Positions 12,800 to 13,303 of a stretch of 13,303 nucleotides of DNA are shown piece after piece. The DNA lies in the NCBI GenBank assembly GCA_017883345.1, contig JADGNT010000042.1, positions 1-13,303 of the forward strand. Reading direction: 5' to 3'. A program made the translations under genes and the position numbers. A model generated the notes under the pieces. It made no database searches and had not been told where the DNA came from. It saw nothing but the letters and a program-made list of their open reading frames with translations. Position 1 is the stretch's first letter. Each line of letters begins with the position of its first letter. The stretch comes from Candidatus Solibacter sp. (lineage in GTDB: Bacteria > Acidobacteriota > Terriglobia > Bryobacterales > Bryobacteraceae).

Positions 12800-13303
12800 A
12801 TGGGCCTGAGAAAAAGACCGCGCATCAAGATGGTCGTTCCCATCCACATCTGGGGGACGGACAGCGTCGGAAAACCGTTCAACATCCTGGCATACACTCT
12901 GAACGTTAGTAGTGCGGGAGCGCGCATTGGCGGGATCAAGGTCCCATTGGGGGTGGGTGATGCGCTCACTGTCCAGTACAAGGAGCAGCGCGCATTATTC
13001 AAGGTCGTCTGGCTTGGACGGCCGGGCCATCCGACGCAGGAACAAGTCGGCGTCACGCTGCTGGAGCAGGACCGCCAGATTTGGGCGGAAATCCATGAGC
13101 CGCAGGCGTTCCTGGATGACTTTGTCGGCGAGCGTTCTCACCACCCAAGCCCGCCACCGCCGCCGCCGCCTCCAGCGCCGACCGAGGCGCCCCCGGTACC
13201 GGTAGAAGTGGTGGAAGGCGCAGAAGATGCCGCATCGTCCGCGGAGTCGGTACCGCAGGAAGCATTGCGAGTTCTCGCCGGTTTCAAGTCGTCCCGGGAT
13301 CCC
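12800..13303 (+). CDS. PilZ-domain protein (3' end outside window)
   Basis: 168 codons are open to the window edge with no stop. The N-terminus MGLRKRPRIKMVVPIHIWG carries the RxxxR motif (R4 to R8), and NVSSAG at 35-40 gives the NxSxxG motif; together these are the c-di-GMP-binding signature of PilZ domains. The strand pattern continues through FKVVWLGRPG and QVGVTLLE to about residue 97. A flexible tail follows, with eight consecutive prolines (118-125) and an acidic stretch. It is probably a cytoplasmic c-di-GMP effector; the partner is unknown. An in-frame ATG at 12776 would add eight residues (MYAAESVA). An in-frame TGA at 12773 rules out anything longer. Both ribosome sites are weak, and I prefer 12800 because the PilZ motif begins right after it. 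Confidence 0.9.
   Translation, partial: MGLRKRPRIKMVVPIHIWGTDSVGKPFNILAYTLNVSSAGARIGGIKVPLGVGDALTVQYKEQRALFKVVWLGRPGHPTQEQVGVTLLEQDRQIWAEIHEPQAFLDDFVGERSHHPSPPPPPPPPAPTEAPPVPVEVVEGAEDAASSAESVPQEALRVLAGFKSSRDP

Noticed and set aside
12691..13056. Minus-strand frame opposite the PilZ gene
   Set aside because: The plus strand shows both PilZ motifs; the minus frame has no resemblance to any family and is a shadow.
13290..13303. CCCGGGATCC at the window end looks like a cloning polylinker
   Set aside because: It differs from the common vector sequence by one base, and the PilZ frame stays open through it; more likely chance.

Overview
The window looks like chromosomal DNA of an Acidobacteriota bacterium, probably a Terriglobia/Koribacter-like lineage. 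The basis is high GC, a transmembrane Ser/Thr kinase with a TolB-like plus TPR sensor half, a TonB-C protein with a long Pro/Gly linker, a TPR-peptidase-MA protein, an atypical M1 peptidase, a Pro-rich-tailed bactofilin, a PilZ protein, and intergenic DNA full of short-period repeats and hairpin cassettes. This assignment is inference from protein style; no marker gene is present.

Layout: dtd (D-aminoacyl-tRNA deacylase, + strand, 236-685) faces a minus-strand run of three genes: a secreted TPR/HExxH peptidase (4576-3116), a SpoIIE/PP2C-like phosphatase with a degenerate active site (3025-2210) and a TonB-C-domain envelope protein (1922-882). A large secreted M1-family metallopeptidase (4604-7156, +) diverges from the TPR peptidase over only 27 bp. 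Its stop codon abuts the stop of a minus-strand RelE/HigB-type toxin plus XRE antitoxin pair (7835-7157). That pair follows a receptor-like Ser/Thr kinase (10314-7894, -). On the right are a bactofilin (10897-11427, +), a small Cys-motif protein (11547-11750, +) and the start of a PilZ protein (12800 to window end, +).

The genes are mostly ordinary for the phylum: envelope and secreted proteins plus regulators (kinase, SpoIIE-like, PilZ, toxin-antitoxin). The less ordinary content is intergenic. (1) Two loci, 783-863 and 10477-10558, carry the same three-hairpin architecture: stems of 5, 8 and 5 bp, spacers of exactly 12 and 23 nt, with almost completely different stem sequences. This looks like structure conservation by compensatory change. 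(2) The second copy sits in a 154-bp segment bounded by imperfect 12-bp terminal inverted repeats. (3) A 131-bp unit with a 13-bp GC-rich hairpin and nested inverted repeats is repeated 2.3 times at 11782-12090. (4) Heptamer/octamer tandem arrays sit just after several stop codons. (5) The toxin-antitoxin pair has a readable promoter with a perfect palindrome filling the -10/-35 spacer.

No tRNA, rRNA, CRISPR array, transposase gene or prophage gene was seen. The stretch 12124-12775 has no convincing gene.
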